The position numbers and the translations under genes were made by a program. Shown here piece after piece: positions 41,783-52,232 of a stretch of DNA of 64,000 bases. The stretch is from Lithodes maja (lineage: Eukaryota; Arthropoda; Malacostraca; Decapoda; Lithodidae): assembly GCA_037953745.1 (NCBI GenBank), contig JBAKBP010006554.1, forward strand, positions 45,119-109,118, in the 5' to 3' direction. How positions within the stretch are numbered: the stretch's first letter is position 1; every line of letters begins with the position of its first letter. A model generated the notes under the pieces. It was not told the DNA's origin. It did not search any database and worked only from the letters and a program-made list of their open reading frames with translations.

Positions 41783-41809
<27 letters not shown>
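41781..41809. repeat. (AC)n microsatellite
   Basis: About 14 AC units. Confidence 0.95.
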
Positions 41810-41815
<6 letters not shown>

Positions 41816-42661
41816 ATCCAATCATTATTTAATAGGTAGATGTGTTTTATCTAATATATATATATTGTCAATCGATTAATGTTTTACTGAAAGTATACCT
41901 ATTCCAATGAGTGCGTCGCTATTTATGTTCTTGATTGTACTGTCGTAATCTTGAATTGTTACAACTTCGAAAATATAAAAAAAAAAACGAAACAGCGAAT
42001 ATTTAATTAGTGAATCCCAGTAATATGATATTTGCAAAGCAGGCAGTTTACCAAACTGACCATCGGTTTATAAACAGTAAATCTCACCTACAAAAACTGT
42101 CAAGAAATTCATGCTCACGACTGTACCTATAACATGCTCACGACTGTACCTATAACATGTGAGATGAGGGTTTTTGGCCAACTAATTGTGCAATGTCTAC
42201 TGCATATTCACGTTTTCTATTGATGACCCATTCAGTATCGGTGACGTCCTTGTCATTATATTATGGCAACTATTATACGATTCCATTCAGCTTTGTAAGG
42301 AAATCTATTAATTAAAAGGCTACTATGAATAATTATATTTATAAAGCTTATAACACATATTTTTCAATATGGTTAACTTTAATAGATACCGGTATGTAAT
42401 TTCCTAATACATACTGATTTGTACCAATATTCAAGTGGAGACCCAAATAAAGAGTCAATGTATGTGAAACATATACGATACTGAACAATGGATATGATTA
42501 CCTTAAAATTAAATATAAAGATAAAGGAACAATGACAAGTTTTTCATACTAGCTTCACGAGTAAAACAATTGATCGTCGAGTGAGAGATTATACACACAC
42601 AAACAAAACATAATCGGGTATTATTTTTTGACAGTACCAATATCTAACAATTGTTGGAAAT

Positions 42662-42838
42662 TTAACCTATTCAGTACAGGTGACATCCTTTTCATTATAA
42701 TCTGGCAACTATTAGGAAATTGTATTCAGCTTTAGTCAATTTATGTTTTTAGCTGCCATTCATCCTTCCCAAGCTTCATAAAATCGTCTAAATGTAACTG
42801 AAATTAAATTACAAAGGACGTAGCTGTTACATAAGGGA
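42662..42838. mobile_element. Short TTAA-family MITE, decayed
   Basis: Begins TTTAACCTATTCAGTACAGG and ends ACATAAGGGATT. The internal GGCAACTATTAG and AAAATCGTCTAAAT words match the ends of the 10577-11432 element. A half copy with CCATTCAGTATCGGTGACGT lies at 42226-42300. Confidence 0.55.
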
Positions 42839-43782
42839 TTCAGAAAGACCCCCAATGACAATATATTAAACTAGAAACAATAAAGGCGATCTGAGGAGAG
42901 AGAAGAGGGCTACGAATGAATGAGAATAAGACCAATTGATGAAGATAGGGGAAGGGTGATGGAGTGGATGATATTCGGCGAGGGAGGAACGTTATGGGGA
43001 TTTCGAATATCCTGAACAAGATATTATTACTATTTCATTCTTGAACATTATTAGGGACTCTCAAGCTATATATCCTGCATACATGATAATGACGTTGTAC
43101 TATGCCAATATATGCATCAAGATTATAGTTTATAGTTATAGTTGACAGAAATAACGTACATGTGTAGGGGAGGGAGGGTGTGGTACAGAATGCAGGAGTG
43201 TGTGTTCCCACCCGTCATATTCAAGCTGATTTAGGTAATGAATTATACGTGTCCCTCACAATCAGCATGGTTTTGTTTTCTCCTCTTTTCTATTTATCAT
43301 TTCGGTTGTCTGCAATCGTGCCTTTCTCTCGTGCCTATTGTTTATATTTAAAATTTGATTTTCACTTTAACCCTCCTGGCCCGGGCAGGCTCTCCTAATG
43401 ACGGAGCTCGTATCCGGGCGATCTGGTCGAATATCAACAAAAGTAAACTAAGGCTAATCTCGCTTAATATATTACCTACATTAATCAAAGATATATAGAA
43501 ATGAGCGCCTTACCTTCCTGCGTAGAATGGCGTTAAGTAGAGCTCTCTAGCTCAACTGGTTCCGGAGTGATGGTGATGGAAGTGGAGGTAACTTTTGCCG
43601 CGTATTTACCTCGGCGCGTCCGAACACTCAACCGCAGCCCCGACTACGACGCCCAGTTGTACTCGTCGCTCCACCCGCAATTATGCCAGGAAGCGATTTG
43701 ATAGTGTTTTATTGGTTATTCTGTCATTTATTATAGTTATTATGTTATTTTCACTCAATAAAGTTATTTATATGAACTTATT

Positions 43783-44215
43783 TGTGTCTCTGTCACTTAT
43801 TACTTTGTTTTATTATTATTATTATGATTATTAGTGTCACTTTCACTGGACTTTGATAATTGGTAGTGTCATTTCCCCTTTTATATATTGTTAGGTAAGT
43901 TAATAATATATATAGTGTCACTGTCACTTATTCATATTGTTATGAAGGCACTTATTATTACTTGTGTGTGTCTCTTTCACTTATACTTAGTTTTATTATT
44001 ATTATACTGTCACTTTGACTGGCCTAGGCTTATTGAGTGTAATTTTCACTTATTTATTGTTAGAAATATATATTTTAGTGTCACTTTCACTTGTTCATAT
44101 TGTTATTGAAGGCACTTATTATTACTTATGTGTCCTTTTCACTTATACTTAGTTATATTATTATTTTTAGCCTACATTTGAGTGTCACTTTCACTGTTGT
44201 CACTTCCACTTCAAA
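43783..44215. repeat. GTGTCACTTTCACTTAT-type irregular repeats in piggyBac 3' region
   Basis: At least ten variants of GTGTCACTTTCACT lie 20-60 bp apart between the transposase stop and the left end. They may be transposase-binding sites or simple slippage products. Confidence 0.8.
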
Positions 44216-46887
44216 AGTTTGTTAGAGTGTGGAAGTCGTTGAAGCAGGTGCCAGCACACAGTCCAACTTGACACTCGAGGCATTCCCAAGTGGTTTTTGT
44301 GGGTTTGCGGGGTCTGCGAGTTGTGTGGCTGCACACATGGCACCTCTTCTGACTCCTAACGTTACTACCTGGTGCTTTGGAAGGAAGGGCGCTGAGCTGG
44401 TGCTTCCTGAAGAATTCAGCACACCCCGTTCTGTCAAGCTGGCCTGGTCCTTGTATTGGCCTGCCTGGTGTACCCGCATGTTTAGCCAGGAGCTCAAGTA
44501 GCACCTGCTTGTGGAACTTCCGCAGGGACTTGTACTTCTTGGCTCCTGGAGTCCTCAGACGGTAGATGTTGTAGGCATTGAGGATCGACATATCTACCGT
44601 ATGCAGGATACACTTCTTGTACCACCTGCAAGATGTTCGCAGGCAGTCGATGAAGCCCATCTGCATGTCGGACTTGTCAACGAGGCGCATGTTGATGTTA
44701 TAATCCAGGACAGCAGCTGGTTTTTGGACGGGGTTCTTGGTTGTTCGGTCCACCTTCCCTGTGGCGACCATCTGGGCCTTGTGGCATGTGGTGAGGAGGT
44801 TGACCTTGCGCTGGTCATGCCAGTGGATGGAGAGGATGGGGCCACTCTTCTTGTGGAAGATGTCAGCCTTCTTCGTCTTGGTTGGGTAGCCTGGCATGCC
44901 CTTCCTTTTGCCCTTGACTGTGCCGACAGTTCCGGTCTTGCGGTCATGGAGGTACTTGGTCAGGAGAGGCGACGTGTAATAATTATCTGTGTAGAGGATG
45001 TGGTTATTATTGAAGTGCCTCTCCATCATCTTCTTCACTACAGCGCGACCAAAACCAATGAGAGGGTCAGTCACAACTTCTCCAGCCTTGCCGCTGTAGA
45101 CTATAAAGTCCAGCACATACCCCGTCAAGCAGTCGCAGAGGACGAAGAGCTTGATGCCGAAGCGGTGTCTCTTGGACGGGATATACTGTCGGAAGTGCAG
45201 CCTACCACGGAACAGGACCAGAGACTCGTCGAGGCACATCTTCTGGAAAGGAATCAGGTATGTGGTGAACCGATGACGTATCATGTCATACAGCTTCCTG
45301 ATCTTCCATAATGAGTCGGGAAGGTGGACTGCCATGTTGTTTGTCAGGTGGAGATAGGAGAGGATGTCGAAGTACCTGTCCCTGGACATGTATTTGCCAA
45401 ATGATGGAGTCGTTATGATGTCGCCAGTGATCCAGTAGTCAGCCAGAACGTGCTTCCTTATATGAGTCATCAGCATTGTGAGTGCCAAGAACACATATAG
45501 TTCTGCCACAGTGAGAGCTCTCCATGACACCATCTTGGCACTGGTCTTCCTCCCAAGAAAGTTGGCACAGATAGCATGGTGGTGATTTGTCTCTTTGACG
45601 AGGTATTCCATGACTTCATTGTCATAGAAGCCACAGAAAAGTTCACTGGGGGTAACATCTGGGCCACAGGGATATGCTGGTGACACCCCAGAACCCATCT
45701 GTACCTCGTCAAAGGCAGACAATCTGGCTCAAAATCAGCTCCATCTGTCCACACCAACAGGTCGGATGCTGATGCTCGAGGTCGTGCTGCAGCAGGCACA
45801 CGCCCTGGACGCCCTGGCACACGCCCTTGGCCACGCGGACGCCCAGGCTGACGCCCTGCACGCCCACGCCCAGGCCCAGGCCCAGGGGCAGCGGCGTCGG
45901 CAGGCTGTCCACGACCTCGCCCTCTCCCTCGATTTGTCGGCACATCCTCTTCCTCTTCCTGTTCCTGTTCCTCTTTCTCTTCCTCCTCAGGCGACGTCAG
46001 GTCATCTGGGGCAATGTTGGGGTCGTCAGCATCCTCCTCAGGAGACAATTCTGGTGAAGAAGTGACCGGGCGTCGACGGTGTGGGAGGCTGCGGGAGCTT
46101 CAAGAATGGGAGCCGAGGCCTCGGGAGTTGGGCTCCTTTTGCGGCGAGCCGAGGGCTTTTCAGCAGGAAATAATGCTCTGCGGTGTATTGAGGCCTGTGG
46201 CACATCACCAATACCACTTGAAGAGGCCCTTTGGTCATCCTGAACGAGAGATGAAGGTGAGGGCTGTGGGTGACCCACGCGGCGTCCCGTGTCAAGGCGT
46301 CGGGACAATGGAATGCGGGTGGTTGCTAGGCCAGGGTCGGCGTCATTATCGCTATCTTCAGCTTCCCTATGCTTTTCTGCGGCTGCCCTGCGTGCTTTTT
46401 TATCTGCACTTTTGATCAATGATTGTTTGTAGAAATATTTGCCCACTTTCAAGGGCATACGGGCAGGCAAAGGGGAAGGTCCTGGGGTAGGGCTAGGGCT
46501 AGGCCTAGGCTGACCTAGCAAAGATGGCGAGGGGGTAGGCCTAGGTTCTAGCACACTGGGAAGCTCAATGGCACCTTCCTGAAACACTTCCACATCAGGA
46601 TCATCACTACTGTCTCCCCCCTCAAATAAATCGACATTATCGTCGTCTCCAAAGCCCACGAAATCGTCTTCACTTTCACTTATAAATTGTACCTTGTCCA
46701 CCAAGCTTTCGCCACTGCTCTCTTCATCACTTTCAAAAAGTTGTCGCTGTATAGCGCTATCACTCAACAAACGCTTAACTTTCTTTTGTTGAGCTCTCTT
46801 CTCGGTTGGAACAGGCGTTGAAGTTGCGAGTGGGGTAGCACTGGGGCCCGCGGGAAGTTGCAACGAATCGGACACGTCGGAAAACAT
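44211..46887 (-). pseudogene. piggyBac transposase, two frame breaks before an intact core
   Basis: The N-terminal part from ATG 46887 (MFSDVSDSLQ) is acidic and Ser/Pro-rich. Frame changes near 46070 and 45715 bracket an Arg/Gly/Pro-rich linker. The core (45722-44211, 503 codons, no ATG at its start) is open. It has the piggyBac acids Asp165 (KMCLDESLVLFRG), Asp246 (ILYTDNYYTS) and Asp349 (MRLVDKSDMQ), and a C-terminal cysteine-rich domain (CHVCSHTT, CLECQVGLCAGTC) that binds the transposon end. If the frame changes are real, the enzyme is inactive. Confidence 0.9.
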
Positions 46888-47099
46888 TTTTTCAGTATTA
46901 CTCGCTATGGCGGCCACGTACGAACTGATAACACTAGTAGTTGAGGCTTGGTGGCGCTGCGGTCGCTCCTACCATGCCAAAATTGGCCGCGCCAATTTTG
47001 AAGCACGCTTTCAAGCACAAGTATTTTAAAATGACACCCGGGTTCCGGCCCTTTTGTTTTGGTGTCATTTTAAAATGACACCCGGGCTGGAAGGGTTAA

Positions 47100-48241
47100 T
47101 TATTGTTTATATTCTGCATATGTTTACATCTTCAGCTCCCGCATTTTTACATTGCATGATTGTAGGTTTTTCTGAAGTTTTCCGACAAAATATTTAGCTA
47201 CGATTGTTTTACTAAATAGCTACATTTTTCGCTTTGCTTTGTATTACTTATCTCCTTCTCTACTGTATACATCATTATGGTGTGTATTTTCCTCCTCCCA
47301 TATTCCCTTACACATTTCCGTGCTATTATTTTATTTTTTCAGCCATCATTATTTTAACTCGACCACATGTCTTTCTTTGTCAGTTTCTCCACATGTTTAA
47401 ATTTGCTGTATTTTAGAATTCTCAATGTTTTCTTAATTCCTTCATTGCTTGTTCATTCTACAGTACATTTAAACACTATTAACAAATATATCTGGCTTTC
47501 AGAGGATATATTGATTTGTGTGGGGCAAATTACTTAGCTAAACAAAAAAAACAGGTATACCGAATCAGGTAAATGATATAGTGTTCAATTATGAAGCAAT
47601 TTGTAATATGCCACATCAAAACCGTAATGCCATAATTTGTCCTACAACGATTCTATCTCATAGTTAAAAGCTGTTTTCACACACTCATCCAAGGGATCAG
47701 TCATCCTTCACATTGCACTTTTCCGTCTTCTTCCTATAGTCATTCGTAGACGCATTTCCATCCATCCAAGCAGGTCAAATAGGTATTGACACATTATTCG
47801 ACCTTTTGAATATATAGAACACCTGTTCGATCTCTTGCTTGGGGTGTTCAGTAAGAAGAGTTTCGCGAACTGCTGACCACAACTGCCAAGCTCAAACATA
47901 AATTATACATAAACCTTTCGACAATGAACTGTCCATATTTCGAAAGTGTATAATGTTCCGTTACATTAGCATGTGTTGTTTTCTGAAAAACAACTTCCAC
48001 ATCCCTCACACTCATCTTTATCTATTGTGATCGCGTATGACTTTAATTTGATTTCAGAAAATGTTAATACTTGTTTCCTTTATTAATCTTATCTCACTCT
48101 CCTAATCACAACTATCACACTCACGCAAAACGGGTTTCCAAGGTTCGAGGTTTAACCCGACAAAGCGCGCCTATGGCCTGTGACGAACCTAGTTATAATT
48201 ATGCAAATTAATTACCCAATATTCTGACAGAATTCGTTATA
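47100..48241. other. No gene seen
   Basis: AT-rich unique-looking sequence. TTTAACCCGACAAAGCGCG near 48152, followed by GACAGAATTCGTTATA (48226-48241), resembles 10666-10755, so another dispersed repeat ends here. Confidence 0.5.
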
Positions 48242-48703
48242 TCTATATAATATTTTCGTTTGTCTGTGTGTGTGTGTTCTTAATAGGCGGCCTCAGTTTT
48301 GGACCTGGGGAGCTGAAACTTTGCATATGAGTGTCAATTGACCTGGGTCAGGTCATAGAGGGGGCGAGGCCACGATCGGAAGTCGTTTCGAGGCCGAAAT
48401 TGAAAAAAATATGAACAAATTTGAAAAAATGGCCGTTTGGGGCAGAAGGAGGCCTCCGATCGAAGAGGTGTATAGAACGAAAGTTGTTCGCAGCCCCCCA
48501 AAATGGGGGTACTGATGAGGTCAGATCCAAAATCGGAGGTCATTTAGCTTCCGAAATCGAGGTCGCCGTTTAATGAGGCACAGGGAGGTCGAGGCCGGTG
48601 ATTATGGTAGTAGTAGTATTGTGATGATTGTGGTAGTAGTGATTGATAATGGTGATTATGGTAGTAGAATTTAAACCCGGGCAACGCCGGGTACCCCTGC
48701 TAG
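48242..48703 (+). mobile_element. Non-autonomous Helitron
   Basis: Starts TCTATATAATATTTTCG after an A and ends CTAG before a T. A 3' hairpin ACCCGG-GCAACG-CCGGGT (48675-48692) lies 7 nt before CTAG. These are the Helitron rules (A|TC...CTRR|T with a 3' hairpin). The 462-bp interior has no Rep/helicase ORF, so it depends on an element elsewhere. Confidence 0.8.
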
Positions 48704-49071
48704 TCTACCATATAAAGCATAATTAATTTTCCATGAGCACTTATTTTACTATTATGATGAAGATAAGAACATAAGGTCCTGATGTGGCGGCGTCTACGCC
48801 GTAGGACCACCTCCCGGAGCTGCCAACCGCGGATGACTGCCGACCCTCCACGGCCGGAGACAAGATCAACGACCAGTGGAGGACAACCGGATGCCGGCCG
48901 CGGGGAGCAGTTTCGGGAGCCAAACCGTCACAACTATCCCCTGGGGGCACGGGTCCTTGGAGCGGCTTCGGTCGCGCCGGGAATTTCCACACCTCTCACA
49001 CCACACACACACATCACACAGTTTTTCCTACACCGAGAAATGACTCTCCGGCTGTCATTTCTCGAAGACTT

Positions 49072-49107
49072 CTTCTAGCCGGAGACATTGAGAGCAACCC
49101 AGGACCC
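49072..49107 (+). other. 2A-like translational recoding peptide
   Basis: The frame encodes LLAGDIESNPGP, an exact match to the 2A consensus D-x-E-x-N-P-G|P, at which ribosomes skip the last Gly-Pro bond. 2A sequences at the N-terminus of LINE ORFs are known from several invertebrates. The frame upstream is open back through VISRRL at 49054. Confidence 0.85.
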
Positions 49108-49122
49108 ACGTACACATACATA

Positions 49123-49269
49123 TGACTAACTTGCTCAAAATCCATCACTTCGATTCGCCACACTAAGGGTTCAGTTCTCTGTAATTTATGCAGGAACTGG
49201 ACCCACTTCACCTGTACAACACTTGCCTCCAAGAAACACTACACGAACACCTGGACCTGTTCCTCATGC
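49123..49269 (+). pseudogene. PHD-type zinc finger after 2A, first Cys replaced by stop
   Basis: In the same frame as the 2A: (stop)-LTC, then CNLC, H in WTHFTC, then WTCSSC. This fits the C4HC3 spacing of a PHD finger, except that the first ligand position is TGA (49123-49125), one base from a Cys codon. PHD fingers are found in the ORF1 or ORF2 N-terminus of several LINE clades. Confidence 0.75.
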
Positions 49270-49569
49270 CCCTCCCTCTCCCAGTCAAATCCCTGGCCTA
49301 AAACCCGTCCACCTCTCCTCCCCAACCCACCTAGCCTTCCCATATCATCCACCCCCCCGCCCCCCCCCCCCTAAAACCCGTCTACCTCTCCTCCCTAACC
49401 CACCTAACCTTCCCATACTATCCACATCCTCAACTCAACACACCACACCCCATCCTAACCCATTCCAACCCCCATCTCCTGCTCCCCAATCCCCACCCCC
49501 ACCTCACCCATCCCAACCCCCAGCCCCTCCCTCACCCCTACCCCCACCCCCCCTCACCCCCATCCCATC

Positions 49570-50300
49570 CTCGTGCAGCAGCACCCAACATACATCGTGC
49601 ACATAACATTAACATTCTCCAATTTAACATAGATGGCATTAACACAAAGAAACACGAACTCTCACACTTCATCAAACAACACAACATACACATTGCCATC
49701 TTACAAGAAACAAAACTCTGCACAACACAAAAAACACCCACATTTCATAATTTCACCACCATCAGACAAGACCGGGCTGCCGGCGGGGGCGGTGGACTCA
49801 TCACCCTGGTACACAAAGAAATATCATACATAGTAACCAGTGTACAAACCAAATCCCTCCTCCCCCCAAATGATAACACAACAGAAATACAATCAATTAA
49901 AATATGCACTGGCAACACCTCCAACATAACCATCATAAACATATACATCCCTCCCCAAACATCCCCTACAGTACCAAATGAATACAAACCACACTTACAA
50001 CACATCACAAACACCCCACACATCATCCTGGGTGGTGACTTCAACGCCAAGACGTCGGCCTGGTTTGTCGACAACCCCAACACAGACAGAGGGCTGGTAC
50101 TACAAAACCAAACAGATAACCTCATCATCCTTAACGACATCCATCAACATACCCATATTCCTCACCAAGCCCTCTATAACCCATCATCTCCAGACATCAC
50201 CTTTTGCTCCCCAGAACTCGCCCCCACAACATCCTGGAGGGTGGTCAGAACCTTAGGCTGTGACCACCTCCCGATCATTATCACCACCAAAACCAGACTC
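49570..50300 (+). pseudogene. LINE APE-type endonuclease domain
   Basis: Across two frames the motifs follow in order: IAILQETKLC (catalytic Glu), IILGGDFNAKTSAW (GDFN), SSPDITFCSPEL and LGCDHLPIIITT (DH). The frame changes between about 49640 and 50250. An extremely C- and A-rich, G-poor composition marks this LINE relative to its neighbours. Confidence 0.8.
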
Positions 50301-50899
50301 ACCCCAGCTAGCCACAAACACACATACACCAATTATAAAAGAGCTAACTGGGAAGCATTCACAAATGAGACAGAACAACACTTCACAACTCTAAACAGTA
50401 CACCCATCACTAACATCAACAATGCTGTACACATACTCAATACAACTATCCAAAACGCTGACAAGAAACACATTCCAAGAGGTATCAGAAAAAGACAACC
50501 CCAACTTCACACCAGAAATTCAAAACCTCATCAGACAATGTGACACACTGAAACACTCCCCAGCACCCCACACACAAGACATCACACAACAAATTCAAGC
50601 ACTCACCACCCAAACTAACAACAAAATGCAAGAACAACAAAAGATAAATTGGAGTAACTTCCTGAAAACACTTGATCACAAAACAAACCCCAAAAACTCT
50701 ACAAAACACTAAACAGCATCACGCTTTCCAACAGCAACACAGCACGGTCACATGCTGCAATCACAACAACAGACTCTGCTCCTTCATGTGAACAACAAGC
50801 GGGCGCTCTCATCAATCGCTTCTCACATGTCAGCCACCTAAAACCTCACAAAGATGACCGACGTGTCATCCGACGTAAGAGACAATTCCCCACAGACCC

Positions 50900-51840
50900 T
50901 GACTATGCACCCTTCACCAATCACCAGACAAAGCATATCATCAACGGTCTCAAGCACTCACCCGCCTGTGGCCTAGACAACATAAGCAACATACACCTCA
51001 GACACCTGGGACCACAAGGCATACAAGCACTCACTAACATATCAAACTACAGCTATTCACACAACACAATACCAGACATTTGGAAGCATGGTATCATCAT
51101 CACATTCCCCAAACACAACAAAGACCCCACGCTACCCTCCTCGCACCGCCCCATCACACTCCTTTGCTCCCCCTCCAAAGTCATGGAACGCCTAGTATTA
51201 CAACTAATTACATCCGACCTACCCCTAGCTCCAACACAACATGGCTTTAGGCCACTGCACTCCACAAACACTCTTCTCACAGACCTTACACAAAGAGCTT
51301 TTGACCGCATCAACTCAGCTAGACCACCACACAGATCACTATTAGCCACACTCGACATTAGTAAAGCCTTCGATGCCATCTCCCTCCACAACCTAACAAA
51401 CAAAATCTACAACACAAACATGCACAACAACACAAAATGGTGGCTGGCCAACTTCCTAGCAGGCAGATGTGCTCACGTATCTTTTGCCGGTCAGTCATCT
51501 AAAATCAGAAACTTTCCAAACGGAGTCCCACAAGGATCCGTCCTATCACCCGCACTCTTCAATCTGTACATGCACGATATAACTACACCCAATACGCCCC
51601 AAATAAACTTAGCCTCCTATGCAGATGACATAACACTCACATGCACACACCATGTTCCAAAATGAGCAACAGATCTCCTTCAACCCTATCTCAACACACT
51701 ACATGGATGGTGCACTACAAACAGACTTAATCTAGCCCCAGACAAATCCACCGCAACCCTGCTCACAAGCTGGACAGGAGAACACGAATACATCCCTCAA
51801 CTCACCACAAACAACACACCCCTAACACATACACACACAC
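50900..51840 (+). pseudogene. LINE reverse transcriptase (up to the nested insertion)
   Basis: Motifs: SHRPITLLCSPSKVMERL, TQHGFRPLHSTNTLL, ATLDISKAFDAI (first Asp), NGVPQGSVLSPALFNLYM and SYADDITLTC (YADD). A TGA at 51663-51665 ends the long frame. The following bases continue in frame (TDLLQPYLNTLHGWCTTNRL) to THTHT, where the CR1 element begins. Confidence 0.85.
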
Positions 51841-51842
51841 CC

Positions 51843-52127
51843 GGTGTAGAGAGCCGATTTTACAACATAGCCACCAGCACAAATCGTTGTCTAGCAAACC
51901 TCTGCAGGAAGGAGAACGTGGGATTCGTCGACACCTGGGACAATTTCTACTACGATGACTATTTGTTTTCGGACGATGGAGTTCATCTGAACCAGGTGGG
52001 AGCAGCACGTTTTGGGCGTCTTCTCAACGATGCGGTGAAGGATTTTCGGAGAAGAAATCGACTCAGCACAGGACAACCAGGAAGGAGGACCGAAGACAGC
52101 GAGGACGGCAACCTACAAAGGAATTAA
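51843..52127 (+). pseudogene. CR1 ORF1, SGNH-hydrolase C-terminal fragment
   Basis: Open from the junction to 52127. NVGFVDTWDNFY and FSDDGVHLNQVGAARFGRLL match block V of SGNH/GDSL esterases (Asp and His of the triad in DGVHLN), a domain found in CR1 ORF1 proteins. The N-terminal Ser block is missing through 5' truncation. Confidence 0.8.
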
Positions 52128-52232
52128 ATACTAATCCGTCAAGAACCGCGAATTTGGATAAAGCTTCACCAACACGACCCAAATTCAAAACCGCCAGGGA
52201 TAACGACCGAGGACCGAGGACCGAGGACAGCC

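Larger units (their letters stand above)
39340..43366. other. AT-rich repeat graveyard, no gene
   Basis: No ORF with protein-like content; the short frames near 39588-40195 look random. A pair of ~50-bp near-repeats (TGCAGGGATTAGAGCATGG / TGCAGGTATTAGAGCATGG) lies at 39850-39945. Two MITE copies and a CA microsatellite are listed separately. Confidence 0.6.
43367..47099 (-). mobile_element. piggyBac DNA transposon, near-complete
   Basis: TTAA at 43367-43370 and 47096-47099 bounds 3,733 bp with ends TTAACCCTCCTGGCCCGGGC and (reversed) TTAACCCTTCCAGCCCGGG. The right end carries a subterminal hairpin built on ATTTTAAAATGACACCC. It encodes one transposase on the minus strand. Ends and enzyme together make it the likely parent of the MITE at 6928-7415. 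Confidence 0.93.

Noticed and set aside
44511..45311. 266-aa plus-strand ORF
   Set aside because: Antisense shadow of the piggyBac transposase core.
49223..49606. Pro-rich 127-aa ORF as an independent gene
   Set aside because: It starts inside the PHD finger in another frame and covers the C-rich linker of the 2A-LINE.
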